Assembly (NCBI RefSeq): GCF_002878395.1
Contig: NC_061120.1
Location: forward strand, 118,740,781 to 118,804,780
From: Capsicum annuum
Lineage: Eukaryota; Streptophyta; Magnoliopsida; Solanales; Solanaceae
Length of the DNA: 64,000 nt
Direction of reading: 5' to 3'
Numbering within the stretch: the stretch's first letter is position 1; each line of letters begins with the position of its first letter. The position numbers were made by a program, and so were the translations under genes. Below the pieces are notes generated by a model. The model did no database searches. It was not told the origin of the DNA and was given only the letters and a program-made list of their open reading frames with translations. Of the stretch, positions 35,691 to 44,474 are shown one piece after another.

Positions 35691-36440
35691 AGGGTATAGT
35701 AGGAGTCAATGTCTTTCTACTCTATATATCCTTAAAGGAGAATGAGATCCCGAAGTTTACCTTGACTAGGAATGGCAATGTGAAAGAGTCTTTAAGGATT
35801 ATGCTATGAGCAAAGCTGAACAAGCTACATATGCCATTAATTAAATTCAAGGTTCGACATAGCATGTTGTAAATGTGCAAGGACTCCTACCTAAACTTGG
35901 AATTCATTGAAGGAGTTTTTGAGGCCAATCATATGCCAAGGGGTTACATGAATCTTTACAATAGTGATTCAAGAAGACAACCACATTAGATATGGGTAGA
36001 GATTTATGGAATTTAGAGATGTATTTTTATTCTTCATGATAGGTTGCATTAAAACTACGTAACTCCTTTTTTGGTTGATTATCTAGGGATGCCTCGAGTG
36101 TCCTAGCATTTCCCATATACATCTTGGAAGGCTATAGTCTCTGAGAGTGTAAAGGTTTCCTTTACCCGAGATGGGTACTATGATGAGGTGAGGTGTGACA
36201 AATTCCTATTGGAATGTGGACACTTATACTTAGGTGTAGATTTGTTTGCATAACATATGATTCCAAATGTGTAAAAATTGGCCTAAGTTTGCAAAGGACC
36301 AATAGGGAAATCATCTATTTCTACCTACCCTTACCAAATCTCAAAGAAACATGGCTACTTACTCCAAGTCAAGTAAAAATGAGTGACACAAGATTGAGAA
36401 AAGTAAGGCAGTGCAAGGTTGCAACCTAATAGAGGAAAAA
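35691..36440 (+). pseudogene. A4 gag and protease-like remnants
   Basis: Frame-broken gag: after GGYSRSQCLSTLYIL-like N-terminal remains, the capsid block near 35755-35830 reads DPEVYLD, WQCERVFKDYAMSKAEQAT in shifted frames. The protease tail near 36150-36240 reads TRDGYYDEV and CGHLYLG. 36214-36429 is open and includes LQRTNREIIYFYLPLPNLKE, shared with A2 and A5. The catalytic part of the protease is absent. These are inferred by comparison with A2. Confidence 0.55.
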
Positions 36441-36530
36441 AAATGTAGGGAGAAAAGTGAAAGGGTTGTCACGAAACCGAGCTAACAATTTTTTCATTCT
36501 ATTTCTAAGGATATTTGCGTAGGTACCAAC

Positions 36531-38947
36531 ATGTCCAACAGACGAGAACAAGTTCTAAAAGATAAGATTTCCTTTGAAGATTTGATGAGGGAAATCATAG
36601 ATGCTTCCAAATTTTGTGAAGGACGTTCACACCAACGTAAAGAAGAATATACTCAAGAACCTCAAGGTAAAATAGCTAATGTTTACACTGTTGTGCATGT
36701 GAATGATAATTGTGAGACTAGTAGCCCATTAAGTGTGAGTAGTATCTTACCTACATGTGAATCTAATGATTACTTGACCTTTGATAATGATGTACATGTT
36801 GTGAGTGTGGATACACTAGCTGATCCTATTGATGACAAAATTGACTCTTCTTGTATGATCAATTTGTGTCTACCTAGTGTTAAAGCCGTTTTATCGAATA
36901 ACAGTGCATCATCTTATGAAAATATGTTGATCAACTTGAAAATATTGGTCAAGAAGATAGCAGTGACCCCTTGAGCATGTTTTATAAAAAATATCATATG
37001 GATTGTCTTGCTTATAGGGATGATTATATGTTTGGAACTTCTTTGGAACTTGATAGTTGCCTTTTAGAGAGTGAACTTTCATGTTCTAAATCTACCCCCA
37101 GGATAGATCCTTCTCTCTATAAGTATAATATCTTGTTTGAGGATGGTACAATCAATCCTAACGAACCTAGTGTTAGAAAGAAGTTGAAGGTATAGCTTGC
37201 CATGAAGGCTATCGCCTATATGCCAAGCCACTATGGTGTGACAGCATTTCTCCTAAGGATTGAAATCTATTCTTAGAAGATGAGAGTACTCTTAAGGTAA
37301 ATGAGTGTGAGGTCTTGGAAAGGAATAATCAATTGGGTGGTGATAACTTTGATTTTCTTGAATCCTTGAGAAACCCAATATGTGATTGTTTCTTGAAAAT
37401 TAATTTTGGTTGTGATCATTTGTTTGACACCCCACCCATGTTTGATGACTATGAGGATGAATTGGCTACTTCTTGTGAAGACTTGAATAATAATCCCTTT
37501 GACTTTGGCGGTGTTATGTGTCTACTTAAGGGTACTTCAATAGAAAGAGGAAGTGTTCATTGTTTGAAAACTACTTCCTTTTCTACTTTGTGTGACCTTA
37601 TAGTTAAGATTACTTATGGTGATGATTTTGAAACTAGTAGTGAGTAAATACATTAGGACACCTTAGTTGAAATTAACTTGAGTGATATCTTTCTCTACTC
37701 TCTATTTTCTTTTGATGATGTGTATGCAATTTAGAAAGTATTTACTTTAGATTGGATGAAGCCTGTGATGAAAAAGAGTGTTATCTATACCCATGTCTAA
37801 GGCCACTCTTTACATTTGAACCTAGTTCCAAATGTGGATATGATAATATTGGCACACCTAACTTATTGCTTGTTCTACACGACAAGAAAAGTTTGAATGC
37901 GGATGTTGTTATCTTTCCCTAAGTGAAAAGTCTTTTTTAGGGATAAACTATCCACTTGAGGGACCAACATTATGCAAGGGAAAGAAATCCAGCAAAGATG
38001 AAGGGTATTTAAAGAAGAGGAGCCATAAAAATTGCTAAGAGAGTTCACCATTATGTATTTCCATCCTTGACCATGGTTTTATCACTTGTAGGTCGAGCAA
38101 AGAATCGTCTCTTGAAACTACTTTGGATGAACTCTATTTATGTGATACCCTTCTTTAATATGTATGTAGAGATGATGCCCTCCTTCGCTAAGGTGGTATC
38201 ATTTCCAAAAACCAAAGGGCAAAAGTGTCATTGTCTCCTTTGGGTAATGCTTCAAAATGTGCATCCTTGATTTACATATTTCTTCTTAAGCTGAGTGAAT
38301 CCCAACTTGTGGATGCTAAGTTGTCTATTTTCATGAAAGGAAGAATTTATAAGTGCTTAAATATTTTGATTTCATCCTTATGAATAATACTTGATAAGTC
38401 TTTTGAGCCAAAGGGCATTCTCATATATAATAGAACCATGGATGATGCCTTAACACTTAATTCCTTTCTATACTACCACTTTTCTTATGATGACATACAT
38501 GCTAGTCTTGAATTTGTTCTGTATAAAGGTAGGGAACTTGTTGGTTGGTCCACTTGTATTAGTGATAATTATTTATGGATCTTGTAGACTATATAACCAA
38601 TTAGGGAACCACCCTAGGTGTGGTCTCTTGAAGAGGTAATGAAACAGTTGAGTCTTACAACTCATAAGATAGAGGTAATTCTATATTTAGGATCATTTGA
38701 TGCCATTGGGACCTTTTTAGTTTCTTTATATCTTGGTGATTTCCATAACCAAATCTTTTTTGCATTTTTAGATGAGTTTTTAATATTCAATTCAAAGGAT
38801 CCTTGGTTATATTTCAAGTATGTACAACCTTGGCATGTTAAGGTGACTTGTTGTGCTAACCCTAACCCTCATGCCAAGAGGAGTTTGTGTTTGTTTTTAC
38901 TTTCTTTGGTTGGGCAAGGTTCATATTTGAGGATGAATCCTTTTTAA
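36531..38947 (+). pseudogene. A4 acidic Cys/Asp-rich ORF (best start codon)
   Basis: An ATG at 36531 follows GCGTAG/GTACCAAC, the acceptor-like motif. Open pieces: 36531-36974 (147 codons; DKISFEDLMREIIDASKF, HVVSVDTLADPIDD), 36971-37195, 37315-37647 (MERNNQLGGDNFDFLESL, NPICDC, FDDYEDELATSCED), 38067-38270 and 38618-38947 (PWHVKVTCCANPNPHAKRS). The summed span is about 800 codons. Acidic, with many Cys and Ser; no membrane segment stands out. A stop at 38945-38947 ends it just before the polypurine tract, though reading continues openly into the LTR downstream. Similarity to A2, A3, A5 and D is at protein level. Function unknown. Confidence 0.65.
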
Positions 38948-38958
38948 AAAGGGGCAGA
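38946..38958 (+). other. Polypurine tract of A4
   Basis: AAAAAGGGGCAGA immediately before TGATACAAG of the 3' LTR. Confidence 0.75.
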
Positions 38959-39559
38959 TGATACAAGTCAAATAGCCATCGTAGCTTTTGATGACATCCT
39001 TCATGGCCAGTACAAAGAGGTTCAATCTATGGTCAATCAAAGAGCCCAAGAACTCATTTGGAGGACTTATTTCAAGCTCTTAAGCAAACAACATCATGTT
39101 TGGAAGATAGTTTGGAGTTGAGGAAAGCCATGGTACGAGGAATAAAGAGTCTTTGTGGGGTAATTTCCAAAATAGCCACTTTTCGGCTATTTTTGTTATA
39201 GGCTTGTTTTGCAAAGGTTGCTACTATAAATAGTTGTGTTAGAATCTCATTAGTTAGTTTTTTGATGATTATGTTGACATGATGTATTCATGAGACTCCA
39301 TGGGAGTTCTAAGTACTTAGAATAATATTTTTGAACCTTGCTTTGAAATGGTGGTCGTAAGGCAGATCTAATCCCCATGTGGTCACCAAAATATTTAAAG
39401 GCTTATTAATATTCCTTAAGGGAGGTTTTATGATTTGATACATCCTTTAATTGCCATTTCATTAACAATTTTGTGTCCATTTTCTTATCTTGGTTATTCT
39501 ATCCTTCTATCTTTATTTTCTTTGTCTAAGATTGGAGTATTGAGGTTTGAATCATATCA
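38959..39559 (+). repeat. A4 3' LTR
   Basis: Begins TGATACAAGTCAAATAGCC and ends GAATCATATCA before CTTGC. Only 2 bp shorter than the 5' LTR. Confidence 0.85.
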
Positions 39560-39564
39560 CTTGC

Positions 39565-40432
39565 TCTTTTGGGAAGCTATCATCATAAGGAAGTTTGTTA
39601 GGACTTCTTCGTTAAATCATCTCTTTATTACTCTTCCCAAAGATTGAATTCTTAGCCAATAACTCTGTTAGATCACCAAGCATGTGTTCGTAAGGTATTC
39701 TTCTTGGATCCTCCTTTGGAAGTATATATTCTTGAACCTGCACAAAGAAAGGTTGATACTAGGTAAAAAACTAGTATCATGGTTAGTGGGTGACAAGGAA
39801 TTTGTGTTGACAAGTCCCAAAACTAGAAGTTCCTTGCCCACACTTTTAAAGTAAACACTTGACTCATCAATCTTCGTCAACTCTTATTGTTCTTCCCTAC
39901 CTTCTTCCTCTACATGGATGGGTCAATTTTAGTTAAGTGAAGCTTGGAAAGAAAGAATTAAATTTGGTGGAGGTTGAGGCATTTGGTTGAGTGAAGCTTA
40001 GAATAGAGGAACTGATTTCTGTAGATTGGGGCATTTGGCTTCCAAGTTCTTCATGTTGGATTTGATTTAGTTGAGGATGAAGTGGTCTAAGGGTATATTA
40101 GCTTTGAGGATAAGTGGTAGTTTGGCTGGTGAGATTTTGTGGAGGCCTTGGTGGGTTAAGCAATTGGTGGAAGGTTTCCATGTAATGATAGTGGAAGTGT
40201 TTTGAGCATGTCTACTTGAGGAAACATGGTAGTTTTGAGAATTAGATGGACGAGAGTTCCTTTGAATTTCTATGTGATCCAACCTTCCACTCATAGCAGA
40301 CATAACCCCTTTGATCAACATCACCTTTGTTTGTAGTCTTTAAAAGCTACGGTTAAAACCTTCAAGAGAGGCCAAGATAGTATTACTAGAATTATTGTCC
40401 ATGGTTTATGTTGTTTCTCCTTCTGTTGTAAT
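39565..40432 (-). pseudogene. A3 gag N-terminus joined to the acidic-ORF start
   Basis: The minus strand near 40430 reads TCTTAG/GTACCATT, then a gag start like that of G3/G4. The open stretch 40067-40324 carries MSAMSGRLDHIEIQRNSRPS, YHVSSSRHAQNTS and an LPLILKANIPLDHF linker. After the Pro-rich linker (about 39900-40060), instead of the capsid, the acidic-ORF-type sequence follows (39668-39880: VGKELLVLGLVNTNSL and so on), matching D near 55250-55330. So capsid, zinc knuckle and protease are absent and gag N-terminus leads directly to the acidic region. The ATG is changed to ATT. Confidence 0.6.
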
Positions 40433-41648
40433 GGTACCTAAGAAAAGACACTAGTAAAAACAACAAACACATTAGCTCAAAGAAATATCCTCAAAACTCT
40501 ACACTCCTTGCTTGCCTCACACTTGGATTTACAAATGTTGAATGTTGATTTATACTTCGGTAAGAAGTTGAGGGATGATATATAATCTTGTCCAGAATAG
40601 ATTTTTATTTGAATGACTTAAAGAAATCTCGTACGGACTTGAGCGAAGAAGCTATGACGAATGAAAAATGAAAAAAGCACACAAAGAAAGAAGACAACAA
40701 AATAAAAGGGATTCAAAACAAATTCAAAACCAAGTTATTACTATTTGCTAATTAGCATTAGAATCAAGAAAAGAAACCTAACATTCAATGAAAAGAAACT
40801 AATAATCTAAATTTCAACTTGAGTGAATTGGAGGGGCTGAGCTGACGTGGCTGAATCAAAGTAGTGACTTAGGTTGGTTGGCAATTTTGGGGTTACTTTT
40901 TTCCAATTTTTACTTCAATAATTCTTCATCTTAGAGGTGTTATAGGTGGCTATGGATCAAAAAATACAAGGAATTGAACCCTTCAATCTTTCTTTCAAAC
41001 TCAATAGAGTTTGAATTTTTTTTATGGTCCCCTCCTATGTATTCTTCTTTGTCTCTTGATTGAGAATATTCACTATTGATGGTTTTTTATTCTTTTTTTT
41101 CTTTTGAAGACTTAGAATTTTCTTTGGAATAAACAAGTATTACTTTTTCTCTCACCTCTCGTTTGGATCAAATACTCACCTTTTGAAATTCTTTTTCAAC
41201 AATATATGAATATTATGAAGAACACAAAGAAAACTCATAATTGACCCTTAAGCAAATGACCTCGAATTTAGATAAAATTTGAGATCCAAGATCACATTGA
41301 ACCCCCAAATACAACCAACAGATTTTCAAGTCCAAAACCTCAACAACAACCTCCCAAATTTTAGAACCTACCTCAAAGTTTTTTCAACTCAAGCTCAACA
41401 ATGGTGGATGACTCAAATCAACCCGAAAATAGCTCAAATTCGAGATCTAAACTCTAATAGTGTTAGGAAACAAAGATCTAACCGTAGACACACACAAAAG
41501 ACACTAAAATGTAAGACTCAATGTTTGGGCGTTGGGGTGAAACGAGATTATCGTTTTTTGGGGGGATTTTTTGTTTTAACACTTCTTTTTTTGTGGATTT
41601 TCAAGATAACAAACTGAAGATTGATTTCATAGGAACAAAATCAAACTT
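40433..41648 (-). other. A3 5' leader
   Basis: Non-coding leader shared with G3 and G4. It ends at gag with GTGTCTTTTCTTAG. The 112-codon open frame on the plus strand at 41279-41617 is a shadow of the leader in the antisense direction and has no domain. Confidence 0.5.
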
Positions 41649-41663
41649 GTCTATGATACCAAA
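41649..41663 (-). other. Primer-binding site of A3
   Basis: Minus strand TTTGGTATCATAGAC next to the LTR start at 41664; one base from TGGTATCAGAG. Confidence 0.75.
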
Positions 41664-42365
41664 TGAAACGGATTGAGATATACAAGATACAAACCACCTA
41701 AGAAAATAAAAGATAATCAATCCAAGAAGAGAAGATAGGTAAATTGACACAATTAACTATAAGGAATTAAGAACCAATGAGTATATAAAACTCAAAAAAA
41801 CATAATACTAATAGATTCAAATGCCAATTTCATATGTGGACCAAAAGTGATTCAATTCCCTCGAAACTCCCATTTTTAAACAGGAATTCAATACAAGTTT
41901 CACTAACACTCTTTCAAGAGAAATATTCATTCATTATCAAAGACAATCTAAGAAAGAAAATGACCTATAGTTATCTATTTAAAGTCTTAAGCTAAGCTGT
42001 TACAATGGGCCCAAAGGTGGCCCATAAACCAAGTGGAATAAAATAAGAACAAGTCCGACACACCAAGGCCAATATGCATTGGTGGTATGGCTCTTGTGTG
42101 ACACACGGACAAATTTGCATTCATGGGATGGCCCATGTGTTTCATTTTAGGCCTTCACAATAATTATCCATCACTTGGAATCCTTTGGTAGGCATCAACA
42201 CAAGTCCCAAGAAATCTTCCAAACATAGAATATCTCTATATTATATGCTCAAAATGGTTTCTCCATACTTGATCTTGTGCCCTCAATGTGACCATAACTA
42301 GATTCATTATGTGTTGGCCTCGAATGATTTCACCAAAAGATATGATGTCCATTTTCCTTGTATCA
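41664..42365 (-). repeat. A3 5' LTR
   Basis: Limits TGAAACGGATTGAG and CTTGTATCA; pairs with 30132-30824. The A2 LTR text begins again five bases further. Confidence 0.8.
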
Positions 42366-42370
42366 ATATA

Positions 42371-42532
42371 GGTGCTCGTGGATCATTGAATCGAGGGTCT
42401 TATAGCTTAATATGTTGTTTAGTTATTGATTCTTTCATCTTTTTTGTGTCTATCTACTTATCTATCATCTATCTATCCTTTATATTTAATTTTTGCACTT
42501 ATATTCTAGTCCTCGCGATTAGGATTGTATCA
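42371..42532 (+). repeat. A2 3' LTR, right part
   Basis: GGTGCTCGTGGATCATTGAA continues the LTR cut at 30131 and ends GATTGTATCA. It carries a short CTAT-rich run (42449-42478). Confidence 0.85.
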
Positions 42533-42537
42533 CAAGG

Positions 42538-43865
42538 ATTCATGGTCGGTTCAGATCACAAATTCTTTAGGCCACAAGTAATGCTGAAAATTACCCAAGG
42601 ATATAATCAAGGATTATATTTATAAATTATAAGTGGAATTTTTTATAGTTGTTCCATTGAGCTTCTGAGTAAAATAGGTTATAGGTTTAATATCCTTCAT
42701 TAATACAACACCTATTCCTACCTTACTTACATCATATTCATTTTTAAACATCTTATTGAAATTCGCTAATTGCAACAAGGGACCAGAACTAAGCATAGCC
42801 TTTAAGATTTCAAATGCTTTGGCTTTCTCATCATCCTATTTGAAAAGTTTTTCCTTTCGGATGTCCTCGGTCAAGGGAGTGGCAATGCTACTAATTCCTT
42901 TGATAACCCGCCTATAAAAACTAGCCAACCCATGAAAACTTCGTACTTCACTAATGGATTTTACAGTTGGCTAATTATTTATGGGATCTATCTTAGATTC
43001 ATCCACCTTGACTTCTCTTAATCTTGCAACAAATCCTAAAAACAGTACTTCATTCACTCCGAAAGAGCATTTTTAAAGAATAGCATACAAATTTTCCTTT
43101 CTAAGGACTTCAAACACACTTTGAAAATGTAAAACATGCTTTTCAAGGGATTTCTATAAGCTAGGACATCATCAAAGTATAGTACAACAAACTCCCCAAT
43201 GAATGGTTTAATCACATAATTCATTAACAATAGGAAAGTGCAAGGAGGATTGGTGAGGTCGAATAGCATGACCATCCATTCATAGAGACCAAACTTGGTC
43301 TTAAAACCAATCTTTCATTCATCACCCAGTTGCATTCGTATTGGGTGATATCCGCTCCTACGGTCAATATTTGAAAACCCACATGAACCACTCAATTCAT
43401 CAAGCATATCATCCAATCGAGGAATTGGGTGGTGATACTGTACTATTATCTTATTTATGGATGGCTATTCGATACACATGCTCCATGCTCCATCTTTCTT
43501 CGGCACTAAAAATACCGATGCTGCACATGGACTCATGCTTTCCTTGATGTAACCATTGTTTAGGAGTTCCATAATTTGCCTTTGAAGTTCTTTGGTACTC
43601 GTAGGGTTACTTCAATATGCCAGTTTGTTAGGCAATTGAGAGTCAGGCACTAAGTTTATTTGATGTCGATTTCCCAAAGTGGGGGTAACCCTTCTGGAAG
43701 TTTCTATTGGAATGCATCTTCTTAATAGTGCAAAATAAAGGAGATATAATAGGGGATAGAAGAAATAAAGAGGTTAGTATTAAAAGCATAGTCTAAAAGA
43801 CTCATGGGTGTTTTATCATTATGCTCTTTGAATAGATACTTCTTCCTAGCCAACGCATCTTCAAA
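42538..43865 (-). pseudogene. E2 reverse transcriptase and RNase H (right of A2)
   Basis: Minus strand: linker with ARKKYLFKEHNDKTPMSLL (43722-44003 frame), RT blocks, and the open stretch 43054-43275, which has [17 protein letters not shown]. The YFDD active site (43168-43179) is intact. After a frameshift the connection block (PIIN*PT, EVRSFHGLA) and RNase H follow (VGIGVVL near 42690, then NFQHYLWPKE-like remains), ending at TDHES, which resumes at 19861. On the right the element breaks off at 43865 inside the linker. Stops prevent expression. Confidence 0.8.
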
Positions 43866-44474
43866 CTGTCTTATGCTTGAAAGAACAATTAAAGGGTCCA
43901 ATTCCGTGTATTTTCTCATCCATTGCCACCTATAACACCTCCAAGATGAAACATTATTGAAATTCAAATTTAAACAAGTAATCTCCCAAATGTCAACCAA
44001 CATTAATCGACTGTTTGAGGTAGCGACGTCAACTCAACCTGTCTAATTGGCTTAAGCTTAAATTTTGATTCTTAGTTTAGTTTCTTTGATTCTTAGGTTT
44101 CTTTTCTAGATTCTAATGCTAATTAACAACTAGTAATAACCTACTTATTTGTTAATTGATTGTGACCCCATATTCTTTCATTGTCTTTTTTCTTTGTGTG
44201 CTTTTTACATTTTAATTTGATGTAGATTCTTGGCTCAAGTCTGTACAAGATTTCTTTGAGTAGCTCAAACAAAAGTCCATTATGCACAAGAGTGGATATC
44301 TTCCCTCAATTTATCACCGAATTATAAACCAACATTTAACACTTGTAAATCCATGTGTGAGGCAAGCAAGGTTTGTAAAGTTGTAAGGATATTTCTTAGA
44401 GATAACGTGTTTATTATTTTTGTTGGTGTCTTTTCTTATGTACCATGACAACGAAAGGATAAATATCACAAACC
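43866..44474 (+). other. G3 5' leader, right part
   Basis: Matches the G4 leader from about 50910 onwards (GCTTGAAAGAACAATT; TTGAAATTCAAATT). It ends TTTTCTTAT/GTACCATGAC, where the AG of the acceptor-like motif is changed to AT. No gene seen. Confidence 0.55.

Larger units (their letters stand above)
33677..39559 (+). mobile_element. A4: complete acidic-ORF element, innermost of the nest
   Basis: LTRs of 603 bp (33677-34279) and 601 bp (38959-39559) flank 4.7 kb. Flanking pentamers CTTAC (33672-33676) and CTTGC (39560-39564) differ at one base. A3 sequence lines up with D across the insertion. Order: LTR, PBS, leader, gag remnant, protease-like segment, acidic ORF, polypurine tract, LTR. 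This is the best reference copy of the family in the window. No RT, RNase H or integrase. Confidence 0.9.
30132..42365 (-). mobile_element. A3: pol-less element in the A2 3' LTR, itself split by A4
   Basis: LTRs at 30132-30824 (693 bp) and 41664-42365 (702 bp) bound it. Internal parts are 30825-33676 and 39565-41663, joined when A4 is removed. Flanks AGTTA (30127-30131) and ATATA (42366-42370) share three of five bases; the A2 LTR text runs across. Minus-strand order: LTR, PBS, leader, gag N-terminus joined to acidic ORF, purine tract, LTR. No RT or integrase. Confidence 0.8.
19862..42532 (+). mobile_element. A2: pol-less element with acidic ORF; 5' LTR split by C1, 3' LTR split by A3
   Basis: The outer limits carry A2 LTR ends: TAATACAAGCC (mutated TGATACAAGCC) at 19862 and TTGTATCA at 42532. 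Removing C1 and A3 with one duplication each gives LTRs of about 603 bp (19862-20262 plus 24342-24543) and 601 bp (29693-30131 plus 42371-42532). E2 pol flanks both sides; flanking pentamers are TAACG and CAAGG (3 of 5 match). The internal order is PBS, leader, Tyr-rich gag, protease-like segment, acidic ORF, polypurine tract. Confidence 0.85.
17891..43865 (-). mobile_element. E2: pol-bearing gypsy element, split by the A2 complex
   Basis: Minus-strand element with its 3' LTR at 17891-18453. Its pol is in two pieces (18454-19861 and 42538-43865) separated by A2 with its own nested inserts. The pieces join at the RNase H HESLKHL block. On the right the element is cut at about 43865 inside the protease-RT linker, so gag and the 5' LTR are missing. 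The left LTR sits in H1 integrase. Confidence 0.8.

Noticed and set aside
41279..41617. 112-codon plus-strand frame
   Set aside because: It is antisense to the A3 leader, which is also open by chance in other copies (2158-2418); no domain.
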